Shown one piece after another: positions 1 to 7,638 of a stretch of 46,327 nt of DNA. Made by a program: the position numbers and the translations under genes. Each line of letters begins with the position of its first letter. Position 1 is the stretch's first letter. This stretch comes from Intestinibacter bartlettii (lineage in GTDB: Bacteria; Bacillota; Clostridia; Peptostreptococcales; Peptostreptococcaceae): NCBI RefSeq assembly GCF_018917435.1, contig NZ_JAHLOQ010000027.1, positions 1-46,327 on the forward strand. Reading direction: 5' to 3'. The notes beneath the pieces were generated by a model. That model did not search any database. It saw only the letters and a list, made by a program, of their open reading frames with translations, and was not told the origin of the DNA.

Positions 1-153
1 CGTTTAGGAATATCCTTATTTAAAGAAAACGAAGTAGCTTAATATGTAAAAATATAAAATTTAACTACTTCTATTTGTTATGCTCAAAAATATGAAAATC
101 TAGACATTTTTAAGCGTTAGCTTTCTTTTTTACCTCAAACTAAAAAAGAAGTA
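1..153. other. Left edge, no gene seen
   Basis: AT-rich sequence before the first terminator. I find no reading frame with a ribosome binding site. A short inverted repeat (31-37 with 65-71, 27-base loop) is present but has no U-tract, so I do not call it. Confidence 0.5.
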
Positions 154-185
154 TTGCAAAATAGTTTTTTTACTCTATTTTGCAA
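154..185 (-). terminator. Intrinsic terminator of the FAH gene
   Basis: A perfect 11-bp stem (154-164 with 175-185) closes a 10-base loop and lies about 25 bases beyond the FAH-family stop codon on the minus strand. The minus strand continues with TACTTCTTTTTT, so the U-tract is slightly displaced. It probably ends the whole aromatic operon transcript if the FAH gene is cotranscribed. Confidence 0.7.
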
Positions 186-209
186 CACTCCCTTTGTTTT
201 ATTTCCTAT

Positions 210-1112
210 TTAATCAATTATATTAACAAGTGTACCTATTTTTTCAATCGTACACTCAACTTTATCTCCACTTTTCAAATATTTAGGTGGTTTAAATCCC
301 ATCCCAACTCCTGATGGAGTTCCTGTGGCGATTATATCCCCTGGTTTCAGTGTCATCCCTGCTGACAAATCACTTATTATTGTTGGTATATCAAATATAA
401 AATGTTTTGTGTTTGACAATTGTCTAACTTCTCCATTAACCTTACTCAAAACATTTAAGTTTACTGGTGGTTTTATTTCATCTTTATATACAATACATGG
501 GCCAAGTGGCGTGAAAGTATCTATACTCTTTCCTCTAAACCATTGTCCACCATGTCTTTGTTGTAAATCTCTAGCACTTACATCATTCATTATTGTATAT
601 CCAAATACATAGTCATAGGCATCTTCTTTTTTAATATTGATTCCTTCTTTTCCTATTATTACAGCTAGCTCTACTTCATAGTCTAATTCATTTGAAACAC
701 CTTGATAATTAGTTATTTTATCATTTGTTCCTATAGCTTTATTTACTCTCTTTGAGAAATAAATTGGGTATTTAGGTAATTCATAATTTGCATTAAAGCT
801 TCTATTTGTTTCCTCAACGTGATCTTTATAATTAAGCCCTAAGCACAAAATATCTTTTATAGGATTAACTATTGGAGAGCATAATTTAATATCTTTGATA
901 TAGTCTATTTTTATACTTTCATCCCCTTCATAATCTCTCTGTTGCAAAGTCTTTAAATCATTTTCTGTAACATTTGCTATAAAATCATTCATATCAATAT
1001 ATGCATTTTGCAAACTTTTTATAGATTTTAAATTATAAACTCCATCCATATTGCTATTTACTATCCCTAGTCTCTCTATATTATCTTCTAGTAAATATGT
1101 AACAAATCTCAT
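210..1112 (-). CDS. Fumarylacetoacetate hydrolase family protein
   Basis: A 300-residue FAH-superfamily protein. The N-terminal ~75 residues are a small leader domain. The catalytic fold follows, with the family signatures LGLNYKDHVEE, the metal-ligand segment NELDYEVELAV, GYTIMNDVSARDLQ, and GDIIATGTPSGVGMG near the C-terminus. Such proteins are Mg-dependent hydrolases, decarboxylases or isomerases acting on beta-dicarbonyl acids such as fumarylpyruvate, 2-hydroxyhepta-2,4-diene-1,7-dioate or oxaloacetate enol; the substrate cannot be told here. The ATG is preceded by GGGGGG at good spacing. It starts 90 bases after tyrA with no visible terminator between, so cotranscription with the aromatic genes is possible but not shown. 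Confidence 0.85.
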   Translation of the reverse strand: MRFVTYLLEDNIERLGIVNSNMDGVYNLKSIKSLQNAYIDMNDFIANVTENDLKTLQQRDYEGDESIKIDYIKDIKLCSPIVNPIKDILCLGLNYKDHVEETNRSFNANYELPKYPIYFSKRVNKAIGTNDKITNYQGVSNELDYEVELAVIIGKEGINIKKEDAYDYVFGYTIMNDVSARDLQQRHGGQWFRGKSIDTFTPLGPCIVYKDEIKPPVNLNVLSKVNGEVRQLSNTKHFIFDIPTIISDLSAGMTLKPGDIIATGTPSGVGMGFKPPKYLKSGDKVECTIEKIGTLVNIID

Positions 1113-1202
1113 AGATTTATTCCCCCCATTATTCTATTTCAAAAATTTATACTTATCATTAATTTTAAGATAACTATAAATTCTTGTATTATAAAAGTTA
1201 AA

Positions 1203-2042
1203 TTATTTATCTAAGCGTCTTCTTCTCTTTGTGGCTCTCTTTAGACGTTTATTAAGAGCTACTCTATCACCTTTAGCTAAATCTTCTCTAAATCTACTCA
1301 TTTCAGCCATAAAGTCATCTATTACTTCTAATAAATTTTCTCTATTTCCTAAAAATAATTCTGTCCATAAATCTTCATTTATATCTGCTACTCTTGTAGC
1401 ATCTCTATAACTGCCTCCCATGTAGATTTCAGTATTTCTAGCTTCTACATCACTATTTATTAATGAAACTGCCATAACATGAGGTAAATGTGATGTAAAT
1501 GCAATTATTTGATCGTGAAAGTCAGAGCTAATTCTTATAATTCTTTTAAAACCTAATTTATATATTATTGATTGTAAAAGAAGTACATTATCATCATCAT
1601 TGCGCTCTGTATCTATTAATAAATAATTTGCACCTTTATAACATTGTGCAGTTGCATGATCAATACCTTTATTTTCACGTCCTGCCATTGGATGGCCAAA
1701 AATAAAATCTATATTGTCAGGAATAATATCATCTAGTTCTTTTATTAAAGTTCCTTTAATTCCAGCAACATCTGTTACTATAGCTCCATCTTTAAAATTA
1801 TCTCTATTTTCCACCATAAAATTCTTTATAATTCTAGGATATATACAAATAATGACTAAATCTGATATTTCTAGAAACTCTTTTGCTCTATCTGAACCAT
1901 CTTTTATAATACCCATATTCTTTGCCTTTGCTATAGATTCTTGATTTAAATCTACTGCATATACATCTTCAAAACCAGCTTCTTTAAATGCCATGGCAAA
2001 GGAACCACCAATAACTCCTAAACCAACAATTGTGATATTCAT
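1203..2042 (-). CDS. tyrA: Prephenate dehydrogenase (tyrosine biosynthesis)
   Basis: Oxidises prephenate to 4-hydroxyphenylpyruvate with NAD(P)+. The N-terminus is a Rossmann fold (NITIVGLGVIGGS), followed by the all-alpha dimerisation domain with FGHPMAGRE, FTSHLPHVMA and the GGSYRDATRVA segment typical of TyrA. The protein has 279 residues, contains no ACT domain and ends in a basic tail (RRRR), so tyrosine feedback on this enzyme through an ACT domain is unlikely. I chose the ATG at 2042, two bases after the aroF stop at 2044, with AGAAGG upstream. A GTG at 2057 would add five residues but overlaps that ribosome binding site. It is the last clear member of the pheA-aroF-aroF-tyrA operon. 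Confidence 0.93.
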   Translation of the reverse strand: MNITIVGLGVIGGSFAMAFKEAGFEDVYAVDLNQESIAKAKNMGIIKDGSDRAKEFLEISDLVIICIYPRIIKNFMVENRDNFKDGAIVTDVAGIKGTLIKELDDIIPDNIDFIFGHPMAGRENKGIDHATAQCYKGANYLLIDTERNDDDNVLLLQSIIYKLGFKRIIRISSDFHDQIIAFTSHLPHVMAVSLINSDVEARNTEIYMGGSYRDATRVADINEDLWTELFLGNRENLLEVIDDFMAEMSRFREDLAKGDRVALNKRLKRATKRRRRLDK

Positions 2043-2043
2043 A

Positions 2044-3057
2044 CTATATTGTTGCACCTTCTAATTCAGTGTAAACTTCTATTTTTTTCATTATCTCATC
2101 AAATGTTTCTGGTGTTATTGATTGTTTTCCATCACATAATGCTTTTGCTGGATTATTGTGTACTTCTATCATAAGTCCATCTGCCCCTACTGCTATAGCT
2201 GCTTTTGCAAGTGGCTCTACTAAATCACGTTTACCTGTTGCATGAGATGGATCTATTATTATTGGTAAATGTGATTTTTCTCTTATAACTGGTACAGCAC
2301 TTAAATCTAATGTATTTCTTGTTGCTGTTTCAAATGTTCTTATACCTCTTTCGCAAAGTATTACATTTTCATTTCCTTCAGACATTATATATTCAGCACT
2401 CATTAGCCATTCTTCTATAGTTGAACTCATACCTCTTTTTAATAATACTGGAGTTTTTGTTTTTCCAACTTCTTTTAATAAATTAAAGTTTTGCATATTT
2501 CTTGCGCCTATTTGGATGACGTCTACATCTTCAACAAATCTATCTAAATACTCTACAGACATTAATTCAGTTACTATTGGAAGTCCTGTTTCTTGTTTTG
2601 CTATTTTTAATAATTCTAATCCTTCTAATTCTAATCCTTGGAAACTATATGGTGAAGTTCTTGGTTTGAATGCCCCACCTCTTAAAAAATTTGCCCCTGA
2701 TGCTTTTACTGCTTTTGCTATTAATACTACTTGTTCTTCACTTTCTACTGAACAAGGTCCTGCCATTATTCCTAAATGACCTCCACCTATTTTTGTACCG
2801 TTCACATCTATTATTGTAGGTTCTGGATGGAATAATTTATTTGCTTTTTTGTATGGTTCTTGTACTTTTAATACTTTTTCTACACATTTAAATGTTAATA
2901 ATTCATCTGGATCTATATATGCTGTATCCCCCACTAGCCCTAGTACAGATGTTGCAACTCCTTCTATTTTGTCTACCTCTGCTCCTCTGCTTTCTACTGC
3001 TTTGACCACTTCATTTAATTCTTCTTGTGTGAATCCTGGTTTCATTACTATTATCAT
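2044..3057 (-). CDS. aroF: DAHP synthase, copy B (3-deoxy-7-phosphoheptulonate synthase)
   Basis: First step of the shikimate pathway: condenses phosphoenolpyruvate and erythrose 4-phosphate. Residues 1 to ~70 form a ferredoxin-like regulatory domain of the Thermotoga-type enzymes. The (beta/alpha)8 barrel follows, with [62 protein letters not shown] and the metal-site segment MIEVHNNP. Length is 337 residues, normal for this class. The start has GGAGGAG seven to eight bases upstream. It is a tandem paralogue of the next upstream gene: by eye the barrels are about 93% identical while the N-terminal domains are only about half identical, suggesting isozymes with different feedback inhibitors. 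Confidence 0.95.
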   Translation of the reverse strand: MIIVMKPGFTQEELNEVVKAVESRGAEVDKIEGVATSVLGLVGDTAYIDPDELLTFKCVEKVLKVQEPYKKANKLFHPEPTIIDVNGTKIGGGHLGIMAGPCSVESEEQVVLIAKAVKASGANFLRGGAFKPRTSPYSFQGLELEGLELLKIAKQETGLPIVTELMSVEYLDRFVEDVDVIQIGARNMQNFNLLKEVGKTKTPVLLKRGMSSTIEEWLMSAEYIMSEGNENVILCERGIRTFETATRNTLDLSAVPVIREKSHLPIIIDPSHATGKRDLVEPLAKAAIAVGADGLMIEVHNNPAKALCDGKQSITPETFDEIMKKIEVYTELEGATI

Positions 3058-3145
3058 ATCTATTCTCCTCCTATATCCACTTGGAATACTTTATATTATT
3101 TAAATTTTAATTATTTACCCCTGTTATCTTACTTTTATATTATTG

Positions 3146-4183
3146 CTATAATACTATCTCTTTTTCTAATACTATTTCTTTGCCTTCAATTTCTGCATAT
3201 TTCTTAACTGTTTGCATTATTTGTTCAAATGTTTCTGGTTTTATTGATTGTTTTCCATCACATAATGCCTTTGCCGGATTATTATGAACTTCTATCATAA
3301 GTCCATCTGCCCCTACTGCCATTGCTGCTTTTGCAAGTGGTGCAACTAAGTCACGTTTACCTGTTGCATGAGATGGGTCTATTATTATTGGTAAGTGTGA
3401 TTTTTGTTTTATAACTGGTACAGCACTTAAATCTAATGTATTTCTTGTTGCTGTTTCAAATGTTCTTATACCTCTTTCACAAAGTATTACATTTTCATTT
3501 CCTCCAGCCATTATATATTCAGCACTCATTAGCCATTCTTCTATAGTTGAGCTCATACCTCTTTTTAATAATATTGGAGTTTTTGTTTTTCCAACTTCTT
3601 TTAATAAATCGAAGTTTTGCATATTTCTTGCACCTATTTGAATTACGTCTACATCTTCTACAAATTTATCTAAATATGCTGTAGACATTAACTCAGTTAC
3701 TATTGGAAGTCCTGTTTCTTGTTTTGCTATTTTTAATAATTCTAATCCTTCTAATTCTAATCCTTGGAAACTATATGGTGAAGTTCTTGGTTTAAATGCC
3801 CCACCTCTTAAGAAGTTTGCCCCTGATGCTTTTACTGCTTTTGCTACTTCTACTATTTGTTCTTCACTTTCTACTGAACAAGGACCTGCCATTATTCCTA
3901 GGAATTTTCCACCTACTTTGCTTCCATTTACATCAACAATTGTATCTGCTGGGTGGAATAATCTATTAGCTTTTTTGTAAGGTTCACTTACATTCATGAC
4001 TTTTTCTACATAAGAGAAAGCTAATATTTCATCTGGATCTACTAATGTAGTGTCCCCTATAACACCTATAACACACATTTGTTTACCATGAGATATAGTA
4101 ACTTTTAGTCCTCTTACTTTTAAGAAATCTAATATTTCGTTTAATTGTTCTTGTGTGTATCCTATTTTTAATACAACTATCAT
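3146..4183 (-). CDS. aroF: DAHP synthase, copy A (3-deoxy-7-phosphoheptulonate synthase)
   Basis: Second copy of the shikimate entry enzyme, with the same layout: N-terminal ferredoxin-like regulatory domain (~1-70), then the barrel with [31 protein letters not shown] and [11 protein letters not shown]. The ATG at 4183 is preceded by GTGGAGGA, and the start MIVVLKIGYTQEQLNE aligns with the other copy's start, so I prefer it to an in-frame ATG 14 codons upstream. The 345-residue protein has a short extra tail ending in KEIVLEKEIVL, a small internal duplication absent from copy B. The divergent regulatory domain probably responds to a different aromatic amino acid than copy B; which one is unknown. 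Confidence 0.94.
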   Translation of the reverse strand: MIVVLKIGYTQEQLNEILDFLKVRGLKVTISHGKQMCVIGVIGDTTLVDPDEILAFSYVEKVMNVSEPYKKANRLFHPADTIVDVNGSKVGGKFLGIMAGPCSVESEEQIVEVAKAVKASGANFLRGGAFKPRTSPYSFQGLELEGLELLKIAKQETGLPIVTELMSTAYLDKFVEDVDVIQIGARNMQNFDLLKEVGKTKTPILLKRGMSSTIEEWLMSAEYIMAGGNENVILCERGIRTFETATRNTLDLSAVPVIKQKSHLPIIIDPSHATGKRDLVAPLAKAAMAVGADGLMIEVHNNPAKALCDGKQSIKPETFEQIMQTVKKYAEIEGKEIVLEKEIVL

Positions 4184-4271
4184 AATTTTATCCTCCACAA
4201 TAAATTCTCTATTTTTTAATGGCATATTTATATGTCTATCTTAAATGATCATGTTTAATCTATATCTAAAT

Positions 4272-5408
4272 TTATTTACATTTAACATCTCTATAACAAC
4301 CTAAAAGTTTAAAATATTTAGAGTTTCTTGCTATTACATTTATAGCTTGTTTTATATTCTCATCAAATAGATTTCCATCAAAATCTACAAAGAATATATA
4401 ATTCCAAGGGTTATTTCTATTTGGTCTAGATTCTATCTTCGACATATTTAAACCAAATTCTTTAATATCCCTTATTACAGTATATAATCCCCCACTTGTA
4501 TCTTCAACTGAGAATAATATACTAACTTTGTCACAAGTTTGATCACACTCTAAATCTCTTCCTATAACAATAAATCTTGTATAGTTATTTTTTAAGTCAT
4601 TTACATCTTTTTTAATTATTTTTAAATTATATAATTTAGCTGCTCTTTCAGAAGCTATAGCTGCCTTGCTTTTATCTTTTAAATCAGATACAAGTTTAGC
4701 AGAGATTGCTGTATTAGAATAAGGAATTAAATTATAATCTTTATGCTTATCAAAGAATTTTGTACTTTGTTCAAATCCTTGTGGATGTGAGTAAACTTCT
4801 CTTATATCGTCTACTGTAGCACCTTTTATTCCAACTAAATTTTGACTGATTTTTATACATTCTTCTCCAACTATATATAAATTATATTTCTTTAATAAAT
4901 CCTCTACTGTTCCAATTCCACCTGTTGATGAATTCTCTACTGGAAGTATTCCATATTCTATTTCGCCACTTTCTACGGCTTTAAACACATCTTCAAATTT
5001 TTCATACGATTTGGCTTCTTTTATATTTTTAAAATATTTTAGCATTGCTTCATTGCCAAATGATCCAGGTACGCCTTGATATCCTACCACCAAATTTTCC
5101 CTATCATTTTTATAAGGTTTAGTATAAATTTTATTCTCTGGGTAGATTTCTTTTTGTTGTACTAATCTACTTAGATACATTAAATTATCATAATAACTCT
5201 CTACTAAACTTTCATATTCTTTATTTTCTAAATGATCTTTATTTTTTTCTATTACCATTTTTTCTCTTTCTGGATGAAAAATTTGCATATCATGTTCCAT
5301 TTTATATTTTGAAATAGACTTTGAAATATTCATTCTCTTTTCCAATAATTTTGTCATTTCCTCATCTATTTTATCAATCTCTATTCTATAGTCTCCTAAT
5401 AGATCCAT
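4272..5408 (-). CDS. pheA: Bifunctional chorismate mutase / prephenate dehydratase
   Basis: Converts chorismate to prephenate and then to phenylpyruvate (phenylalanine branch). Residues ~1-85 are an AroQ-type chorismate mutase (RIEIDKIDEEMTKLLEKR). Prephenate dehydratase starts near residue 107 with VVGYQGVPGSFGNEA, continues with VENSSTGGI, SHPQGFEQ and the catalytic NNYTRF motif. A C-terminal ACT domain carries the ESRP motif that binds phenylalanine, so the enzyme is probably feedback-inhibited. Length 378 residues, usual for the fusion. The ATG has GAAAGGGTGG upstream. It is the first enzyme gene behind the leader-peptide attenuator at 5495-5719. Confidence 0.95.
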   Translation of the reverse strand: MDLLGDYRIEIDKIDEEMTKLLEKRMNISKSISKYKMEHDMQIFHPEREKMVIEKNKDHLENKEYESLVESYYDNLMYLSRLVQQKEIYPENKIYTKPYKNDRENLVVGYQGVPGSFGNEAMLKYFKNIKEAKSYEKFEDVFKAVESGEIEYGILPVENSSTGGIGTVEDLLKKYNLYIVGEECIKISQNLVGIKGATVDDIREVYSHPQGFEQSTKFFDKHKDYNLIPYSNTAISAKLVSDLKDKSKAAIASERAAKLYNLKIIKKDVNDLKNNYTRFIVIGRDLECDQTCDKVSILFSVEDTSGGLYTVIRDIKEFGLNMSKIESRPNRNNPWNYIFFVDFDGNLFDENIKQAINVIARNSKYFKLLGCYRDVKCK

Positions 5409-5494
5409 ACTACCACCCTTTCTTTATTTAAATATAACTATTTGTCGAGAAAATCATTATTCTAAAAATCTATAATCTTACCTTTTCTCTATAG

Positions 5495-5526
5495 TTAAAA
5501 AAGAGAACTCCTAAAGAGTTCTCTTT
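5495..5526 (-). terminator. Attenuator terminator upstream of pheA
   Basis: A perfect 11-bp stem (5516-5526 with 5500-5510, minus strand AAAGAGAACTC and its complement) with a 5-base loop is followed by six U. It lies 87 bases before pheA and 58 bases after the leader peptide stop. The 5' arm can instead pair with GAGTTC at 5597-5592 inside the last codons of the leader frame (six pairs, one mismatch, then four more with one G-U), giving an antiterminator. Confidence 0.8.
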
Positions 5527-5565
5527 CATAAAACAAGTATTATTTACCAATTTCATATTTTAAGA

Positions 5566-5589
5566 TTTAACCTTTAAATCCAGGTTAAA
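5566..5589 (-). promoter_or_regulatory. Hairpin overlapping the leader stop codon
   Basis: An 8-bp stem (5566-5573 with 5582-5589) with an 8-base loop overlaps the leader peptide stop codon. It competes in part with the proposed antiterminator (5597-5587 with 5526-5516), so it could act as a pause hairpin or as the antiterminator's competitor. Role inferred only from position. Confidence 0.5.
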
Positions 5590-5719
5590 ATGAACTCATT
5601 AGAAAAGATTGATTTTTTATGTTTTTGCAATAGAAATAGCCAGCGCTAAAATAAAAGCCCCAGAATATAAAGTAGAAAAAGCTATATAATTTTGCAAAAT
5701 CTTTTCTAATTCCTTTCAT
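5585..5719 (-). CDS. Aromatic-rich leader peptide of the pheA operon
   Basis: A 44-codon frame on the minus strand from ATG 5719 to TAA 5585, preceded by TGGAGGAAAAACA, an excellent ribosome binding site. Ten codons are Phe, five Tyr and one Trp; between codons 12 and 30, 13 of 19 are aromatic, including the run SFFYFIFWGFYF. It lies between a promoter (5848-5875) and a terminator (5495-5526) ahead of phenylalanine and tyrosine genes. I infer a leader peptide for ribosome-mediated attenuation: stalling at Phe/Tyr codons leaves codons 41-43 free to form the antiterminator, while a ribosome reaching the stop hides them and the terminator forms. The alternative is a small aromatic membrane peptide, since the segment is also hydrophobic. 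Confidence 0.75.
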   Translation of the reverse strand: MKGIRKDFAKLYSFFYFIFWGFYFSAGYFYCKNIKNQSFLMSSF

Positions 5720-5810
5720 TGTTTTTCCTCCATTTAAAGTATTTTCATAATATACTAGTATTTTATTACTATTATATTAAATGTCTATCTAGTTTCAAAA
5801 ATTTATATTT

Positions 5811-5841
5811 ATAAGCTAAATACTTTCTATTATTAGCTTAT
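5811..5841 (-). promoter_or_regulatory. 5'-end inverted repeat of the pheA leader
   Basis: A perfect 9-bp inverted repeat (5811-5819 with 5833-5841) with a 13-base spacer. The predicted transcription start is about 5841, so the RNA would begin with this hairpin. It could protect the 5' end, or at DNA level be an operator next to the promoter. Confidence 0.45.
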
Positions 5842-5847
5842 ACCATA

Positions 5848-5875
5848 ATTTTATTATATTAAACAAAGTTGTCAA
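5848..5875 (-). promoter_or_regulatory. Promoter of the aromatic operon
   Basis: Minus-strand TTGACA (5875-5870), 16-base spacer, TAAAAT (5853-5848). It lies about 130 bases before the leader peptide ATG. The -35 is perfect and the -10 has one mismatch. Confidence 0.65.
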
Positions 5876-6111
5876 CCTAAAAATTAATTTTATATATATA
5901 AAATTACTGTTTTATATTTATTAGAAATTAACTGTTTTTTATTTATACTTTTTATTAATTTGTTATTTTTTATTATTTCCCTAAAATATCTTTCTATTTT
6001 TAAAAAAAATATAATTTTTATAATTTTTTAAAGTTTATAAATATTTATATTTTATTTTTATAGATAAAAAAATTTACTTCGTTTATGGCTTAACGACTTT
6101 GTCATTTGCTT
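5876..6111. other. AT-rich gap, nothing recognised
   Basis: Very AT-rich spacer between the aromatic operon promoter and the terminator of the CPBP gene, with TATATATA runs. No supported gene or structured element seen. Confidence 0.5.
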
Positions 6112-6143
6112 AAAAAAAGACCCCTAGATATACTTTAGGGGCC
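6112..6143 (-). terminator. Intrinsic terminator of the CPBP gene
   Basis: Stem of ccccta (6121-6126) with taggg g (6136-6141), extended by a G-T and an A-T pair. On the minus strand it is followed by TCTTTTTTT. It lies 17 bases beyond the stop codon at 6160. Confidence 0.8.
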
Positions 6144-6159
6144 TTTCATAAATAATTTT

Positions 6160-6846
6160 TTAAAAAACGATACAACTTATAATAATATGTACAAATATAC
6201 ATAAATATATATCTTTATATTTATATTTCATAAAACCTGTTGCCGCAGCTATTAATATTCCTAATCCCATTTTAGAAGTCACAACATCTATAGCAAATTT
6301 GTCACTACTTATAACTTCAAGATTTTGGCTGATAATATCCCAATATCCTAATATAAATAAAACTGAGATTATTGATATTATAATCCATGTTGTTTTTTGA
6401 TTTTCTACAAAACTATTTACATAATTCCATAAATATTGTCTAAATAATAGCTCTTCATACAATGGAACAACTACAGCTGATAAACACATTATAAGAATTT
6501 CATAAAATACATAATCAGTTTTAAATATTATAGTTAAAGCCAAGCTCATTAACATCAAAATAAAAAAGATTATTCTAATATTTTTATTATCGTATTTATT
6601 AGACATTTGTGTAAGTCTATATCCAGCTGGATTAAATAAATTACTACCTCTTAAAAATAAAAATATACTTATCCCAACAATCATAATAGATATTATATTT
6701 GCTATATTTAAATTTATAGCAGTAAAATTAAGTACACTCAGCAATACATTTTTTATAATTATTCTTACAAGTTGTAAAATAACCAATATCAAAAAACAAT
6801 CTAGCAAGTACTCTCGGTTTCTTATGCTAATACTTTTTTTACTCAA
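6160..6846 (-). CDS. CPBP family intramembrane protease-like protein
   Basis: A 228-residue integral membrane protein with about six to seven hydrophobic segments. Residues 131-136 (EELLFR) match motif 1 of the CPBP/Abi family (EExxxR), and H220 fits motif 3. Motif 2, normally FxxxH, reads FILGY (164-168), so a metal-ligand His seems to be Tyr; activity is therefore uncertain. Family members are glutamic-type proteases related to Rce1 and often linked to bacteriocin immunity or unknown roles. The start is a TTG with GGGTGAT upstream; no nearby ATG gives a full-length protein. It stands alone between its terminator and the HTH gene. Confidence 0.75.
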   Translation of the reverse strand: MSKKSISIRNREYLLDCFLILVILQLVRIIIKNVLLSVLNFTAINLNIANIISIMIVGISIFLFLRGSNLFNPAGYRLTQMSNKYDNKNIRIIFFILMLMSLALTIIFKTDYVFYEILIMCLSAVVVPLYEELLFRQYLWNYVNSFVENQKTTWIIISIISVLFILGYWDIISQNLEVISSDKFAIDVVTSKMGLGILIAAATGFMKYKYKDIYLCIFVHIIISCIVF

Positions 6847-6919
6847 ATTTTATCACCCACGCTTCATAATACTATCTATTAATTATAGCATATTATAATC
6901 GTGAGTATACAATAAAATC

Positions 6920-7231
6920 CTAATCGTAAACACCATTTAATACTCTACAAACTGTAGCTTTACTCCAACTAGTTTTTTGAGAAATTTCTCTATAACTAAA
7001 TCCTTGTGTTCTAAGTTCTTTTATAGATTCTATATCACTATCTTTTATTTGTTTTTCTTTAGGTCTTAAATTACTTCTAAATGATTTTAATTCTTCTAGT
7101 TGTTTTTTTAATTCATCTATTTCATTTTGTTTTGCTAATATTTTCTTTTCATATTCTGATCTCATTTCATTAAATTCTTTAATATAATTTATTTTCCAAT
7201 TTTCATCTGATTTTGATTTAAATAAACCCAT
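6920..7231 (-). CDS. Small coiled-coil and helix-turn-helix protein
   Basis: A 103-residue protein. The middle (~30-55) is a charged coiled coil (EKKILAKQNEIDELKKQLEEL). The C-terminus is a helix-turn-helix like that of resolvase/Hin or Sigma-70 region 4 types (IKELRTQGFSYREISQKT then SKATVCRVL). It likely binds DNA as a coiled-coil dimer; its targets are unknown. I chose the ATG at 7231, with AAAAGGGG nine bases upstream, over an in-frame TTG at 7240. A 14-bp perfect palindrome at 7252-7265 just upstream of the ribosome binding site is a candidate autoregulatory operator. Confidence 0.75.
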   Translation of the reverse strand: MGLFKSKSDENWKINYIKEFNEMRSEYEKKILAKQNEIDELKKQLEELKSFRSNLRPKEKQIKDSDIESIKELRTQGFSYREISQKTSWSKATVCRVLNGVYD

Positions 7232-7251
7232 AAACAACAACCCCTTTTCAT

Positions 7252-7265
7252 TAGTTTATAAACTA
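7252..7265. promoter_or_regulatory. Palindrome upstream of the HTH gene
   Basis: TAGTTTATAAACTA is a perfect 14-bp palindrome directly 5' of the HTH gene's ribosome binding site. Its size and place suit an operator bound by that dimeric protein. AT-rich sequence makes chance palindromes likelier, so confidence is limited. Confidence 0.45.
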
Positions 7266-7580
7266 TAATTTCTTTAAATTCATAAAAAATCCTTGTTGCT
7301 TTAAGGCAATTTCATTCGTTATTTTCATTGAAATTTCAATCTTTTTTTTATAAATAGCATTTTTAATGTCTACTTTATAAAAATTTTGTTTTTTTATGGT
7401 ATATAAAAAATAAATTTTTTTACTATAAAATAATATTTATAGCGTCCCAATTAGTTTCTTATCACATTCACTAATATTTGCACTAAGTTATATATAGCTT
7501 TAATAAGAAGTCTTTCACATAAATAAGACAGTAGTTGTTACAAATTATATTGAAACATGTATGTTTCATAAAACGGATAA
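7266..7580. other. Gap upstream of the HTH gene, no gene seen
   Basis: No supported reading frame. It holds TGAAACAT and its inverted copy at 7551-7568 (two-base loop), just ahead of the YitT-gene terminator. No poly-U follows it. Confidence 0.45.
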
Positions 7581-7613
7581 AAAAATACCTATGTTAAAAG
7601 CATAGGTATTTTT
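7581..7613 (-). terminator. Intrinsic terminator of the YitT-like gene
   Basis: A perfect 13-bp stem (7581-7593 with 7601-7613) and a 7-base loop. The outer pairs are A/T runs, so U-tracts form on both strands. It lies just beyond the stop at 7639. Confidence 0.85.
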
Positions 7614-7638
7614 TATTATATATTAAGTTTATGACAAT

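Noticed and set aside
3025-3207. Small plus-strand open frame across the gap between the two DAHP synthase genes
   Set aside because: Low-complexity hydrophobic translation with no binding site, overlapping two real genes.
7551-7568. TGAAACAT inverted repeat as an operator or terminator
   Set aside because: Stem has only a two-base loop, no U-tract, and is 300 bases from any start codon; insufficient support.
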